Part shown: positions 5,780 to 7,177 of the stretch, in pieces
How the letters are laid out: every line of letters starts with the position of its first letter
Numbering within the stretch: the first letter of the stretch is position 1
Origin: an uncultured Rhodospirillales bacterium
GTDB lineage: Bacteria > Pseudomonadota > Alphaproteobacteria > Rhodospirillales > 2-02-FULL-58-16
Reading direction: 5' to 3'
NCBI GenBank assembly: GCA_913053795.1
Contig: CAJXGZ010000120.1
Location: 1-7,177, forward strand
Length of the DNA: 7,177 nt
Translations under genes and position numbers: made by a program
The notes under the pieces: generated by a model
Seen by the model: only the letters and a program-made list of their open reading frames with translations
Database searches by the model: none
Told to the model about the DNA's origin: nothing

Positions 5780-6762
5780 TTCTCCTCTCCCTTTACGACC
5801 CATTTCTGAATACGGTTGTTGCCGAAATCGGCGGCGAAAACCGTGCCGTCGTCGGCGACAGCGACGGCTGTTACATAGGAAAACCGCCCTGGGCCGCTCC
5901 CTTTCGAGCCGAAGGCGGTGAGAAAGGCTCCATCCGGGGTGAATTTCTGGATTCGATTGTTATAGAAGTCGGCGACAAAAACAGCCCCTCTTGAATCAAT
6001 GGCCAGGCTCGTCACCGTGGCGAACCAGCCCCTGAACGGGCCGAAAATATTGATGGCGAAGGGCCCCCCCCACTTAGTGGAGAACCTTCCATCGGGGGTG
6101 AACGCCTGGACCCTGTCGTTATATCCATCGCCGATATAAAGGGTTCCGTCAGCCGCCAGCGCGACGTCGGTCGGATAATTGAACTCGCCTGAGCCAATGC
6201 CGACCTTGCCCGTCGTCCCCCATTGGCGGATGAAGGTCCCGTCGGCTTTAAGTTGCTGGATTCTCTGATTATAGAAGTCGGCGACGTAGAGATCGCCGTT
6301 GGCGGCCACGGCGATTCCCCCCGGGGCCTTGAACTGGCCCGGGCCGGAACCGGAGCCGCCGATGATCCTTCGTAATGCGCCGTCCAGTCCGAAGACCTGT
6401 ATGCGGTCGTTCCAGTACCCGGCCACGTAAAGCTCGCCCTTGGCGATCCTGAGATTCATGGGACGTTTCAGATCGCTCGGTTTTTCCCCCGGCTGTCCGA
6501 ATTGGCGCTTGAAGCCGCCGTTATAATCGAAGACTTGTATCCGGCCGTTCCGGGAATCGGCGACGAAGACCTCATCGTTCGTGACGGCAAGACCCGTCGG
6601 GTCATTGAACCGGCCGGGACCGCTTCCCTTGCCGCCCCAGGCCATAACGAATTCATAGCCCGGCTCCTTGGCGCTCGGAACGAACGCCAGCCATCCGGCG
6701 GCAACGGCTATGACAAGAAAAATGGAAATTCCGGCAAGGAATTTAATGGCAAAGCGTTTCAT
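5767..6762 (-). CDS. Membrane-anchored or secreted six-bladed NHL-repeat beta-propeller protein
   Basis: The 331-residue product begins MKRFAIKF followed by a hydrophobic segment (about 8-27). This is either an uncleaved anchor or a signal peptide, so the rest is placed in the periplasm or outside the cell. Six NHL repeats fill the remainder: about 43-89, 90-135, 136-182, 183-232, 233-285 and 286-321. Each has the pattern GSGPGRF...P.GLAV...G.lyVAD..N.RIQ.F..DG.F...fG, so a closed six-bladed propeller is expected. Blade 5 departs from the pattern: its connecting loop is aromatic-rich (FGPFRGWFATV, 240-250). Such propellers usually bind proteins or ligands; no catalytic residues are recognisable and the partner is unknown. 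The ATG lies 13 bp after the stop of the outer-membrane protein gene, with GGGAAAAAG just upstream. merR overlaps its 3' end. The three genes look like one operon. Confidence 0.9.
   Translation of the reverse strand: MKRFAIKFLAGISIFLVIAVAAGWLAFVPSAKEPGYEFVMAWGGKGSGPGRFNDPTGLAVTNDEVFVADSRNGRIQVFDYNGGFKRQFGQPGEKPSDLKRPMNLRIAKGELYVAGYWNDRIQVFGLDGALRRIIGGSGSGPGQFKAPGGIAVAANGDLYVADFYNQRIQQLKADGTFIRQWGTTGKVGIGSGEFNYPTDVALAADGTLYIGDGYNDRVQAFTPDGRFSTKWGGPFAINIFGPFRGWFATVTSLAIDSRGAVFVADFYNNRIQKFTPDGAFLTAFGSKGSGPGRFSYVTAVAVADDGTVFAADFGNNRIQKWVVKGEEKWNR
5947..6285. repeat. Nucleotide-level repeat within two NHL blades
   Basis: A 17-bp sequence, TTATAGAAGTCGGCGAC on the plus strand, occurs identically at 5960-5976 and 6269-6285, and an upstream CTGGATTC is also shared by both copies. 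The spacing is 309 bp, or 103 codons, about two propeller blades. It encodes the VADFYN core of blades 3 and 5 with the same codons, which suggests fairly recent duplication or gene conversion between blades. Confidence 0.6.
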
Positions 6763-6775
6763 CTTTTTCCCGCTG

Positions 6776-7177
6776 CTAAAACTGGTACTTGGTCGTCAGC
6801 TTGAATCGGTAATCGGATGTCGGTTGGCTACCGTTGAGATTCTCGGCAATCGGAATCTGCACCCCCGCGGTGACCGCAAAGACGCGGTAGGTCCAGAAAA
6901 TTCCAGGCGAGATGAACAGCTCCCAGCCGCCCGTGTCGGCGACATCTGCGCCGTTGAGCGTATTGCGTCCGGCGTTTTCCCAGTTGAGCTCGAGGAACAG
7001 AACCGTGTCGGGCTCCTTATAACCCGTCAGAACCGGACGGACGCCGCCGACGATGTCGAGAAACGCCTTATCGCCCTTTTCCAAACCGCCGCCGCCTTCG
7101 GTGTTAAGCCGGTATCTGGCCGCCGTATTGTAATACCAGCGCCGCGATTCCAAGCCGTGCAGCAGGCCGCCGACGAA
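6776..7177 (-). CDS. C-terminal part of a beta-barrel outer-membrane protein, possibly of the phenol MetA-pathway (PF13557-like) group
   Basis: The frame is open to the right edge, so the N-terminus lies outside the window; 133 residues are visible, starting FVGGLLHGLESRRWYYN. The apparent TTG start at 7153 is internal. The sequence alternates hydrophobic and polar residues, as in transmembrane beta strands: AFLDIVGGVRPVL, DTVLFLELNWEN, GWELFISPGIFWTY, RVFAVTAGVQIPI. It ends in KYQF, the C-terminal aromatic signature recognised by the BAM machinery. The ending (SPGIFWTYR, AGVQIPI, LNG, DYRFKLTTKYQF) resembles the last strands of the outer-membrane proteins annotated as MetA-pathway of phenol degradation or 'transporter'. 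That family call is from memory of the pattern, and the barrel assignment is firmer than the family. The NHL gene follows 13 bp downstream, so the two products probably act together in the envelope. Confidence 0.75.
   Translation of the reverse strand, partial: FVGGLLHGLESRRWYYNTAARYRLNTEGGGGLEKGDKAFLDIVGGVRPVLTGYKEPDTVLFLELNWENAGRNTLNGADVADTGGWELFISPGIFWTYRVFAVTAGVQIPIAENLNGSQPTSDYRFKLTTKYQF

Noticed and set aside
7151..7153. TTG as the real start of the outer-membrane protein
   Set aside because: The frame is open and protein-like upstream to the window edge, and 125 residues would be too short for this barrel.

Overview
The window looks like a chromosomal segment of an alphaproteobacterium, probably from the Rhodospirillales. 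I infer this from the high third-position GC, from the short prolyl-tRNA synthetase without an editing insertion, and from the compact proS-lolC-lolD gene order; no taxonomic marker gene is present.

Layout. On the left, minus strand, is an NCS2 (AzgA/COG2252-type) purine permease. It is followed by a small gene with a clear signal peptide whose reading frame appears to break before running off the left edge. An 81-bp AT-rich divergent intergenic region (1564-1644) separates the permease from a plus-strand gene for a small exported protein of unknown function. This region holds a good sigma70-type promoter and two short dyads. Then comes the plus-strand cassette proS-lolC-lolD: prolyl-tRNA synthetase, then the permease and ATPase of the lipoprotein-releasing ABC transporter. 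proS and lolC are 1 bp apart and lolC and lolD overlap by 8 bp. A compact intrinsic terminator follows lolD.

On the right, minus strand, three tightly packed genes read toward lolD. In transcription order they are the C-terminal part of a beta-barrel outer-membrane protein (entering from beyond the right edge), a membrane-anchored or secreted six-bladed NHL beta-propeller protein, and a MerR-family metal sensor with the three cysteines spaced as in mercury-responsive MerR. merR and lolD converge with only 4 bp between their stops, so the lolD terminator lies inside the merR coding region.

Working together: LolC and LolD form the inner-membrane complex that releases lipoproteins to the periplasmic carrier LolA, and ProS is a housekeeping enzyme sharing the transcript. 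The right-hand operon looks like an envelope module (outer-membrane barrel plus propeller) that carries its own MerR-type regulator as the last gene. It is the least conventional part of the window, but nothing seen here proves a new system. No tRNA, rRNA, CRISPR array, insertion sequence or attachment site was seen, and no gene-free stretch exceeds 300 bp.
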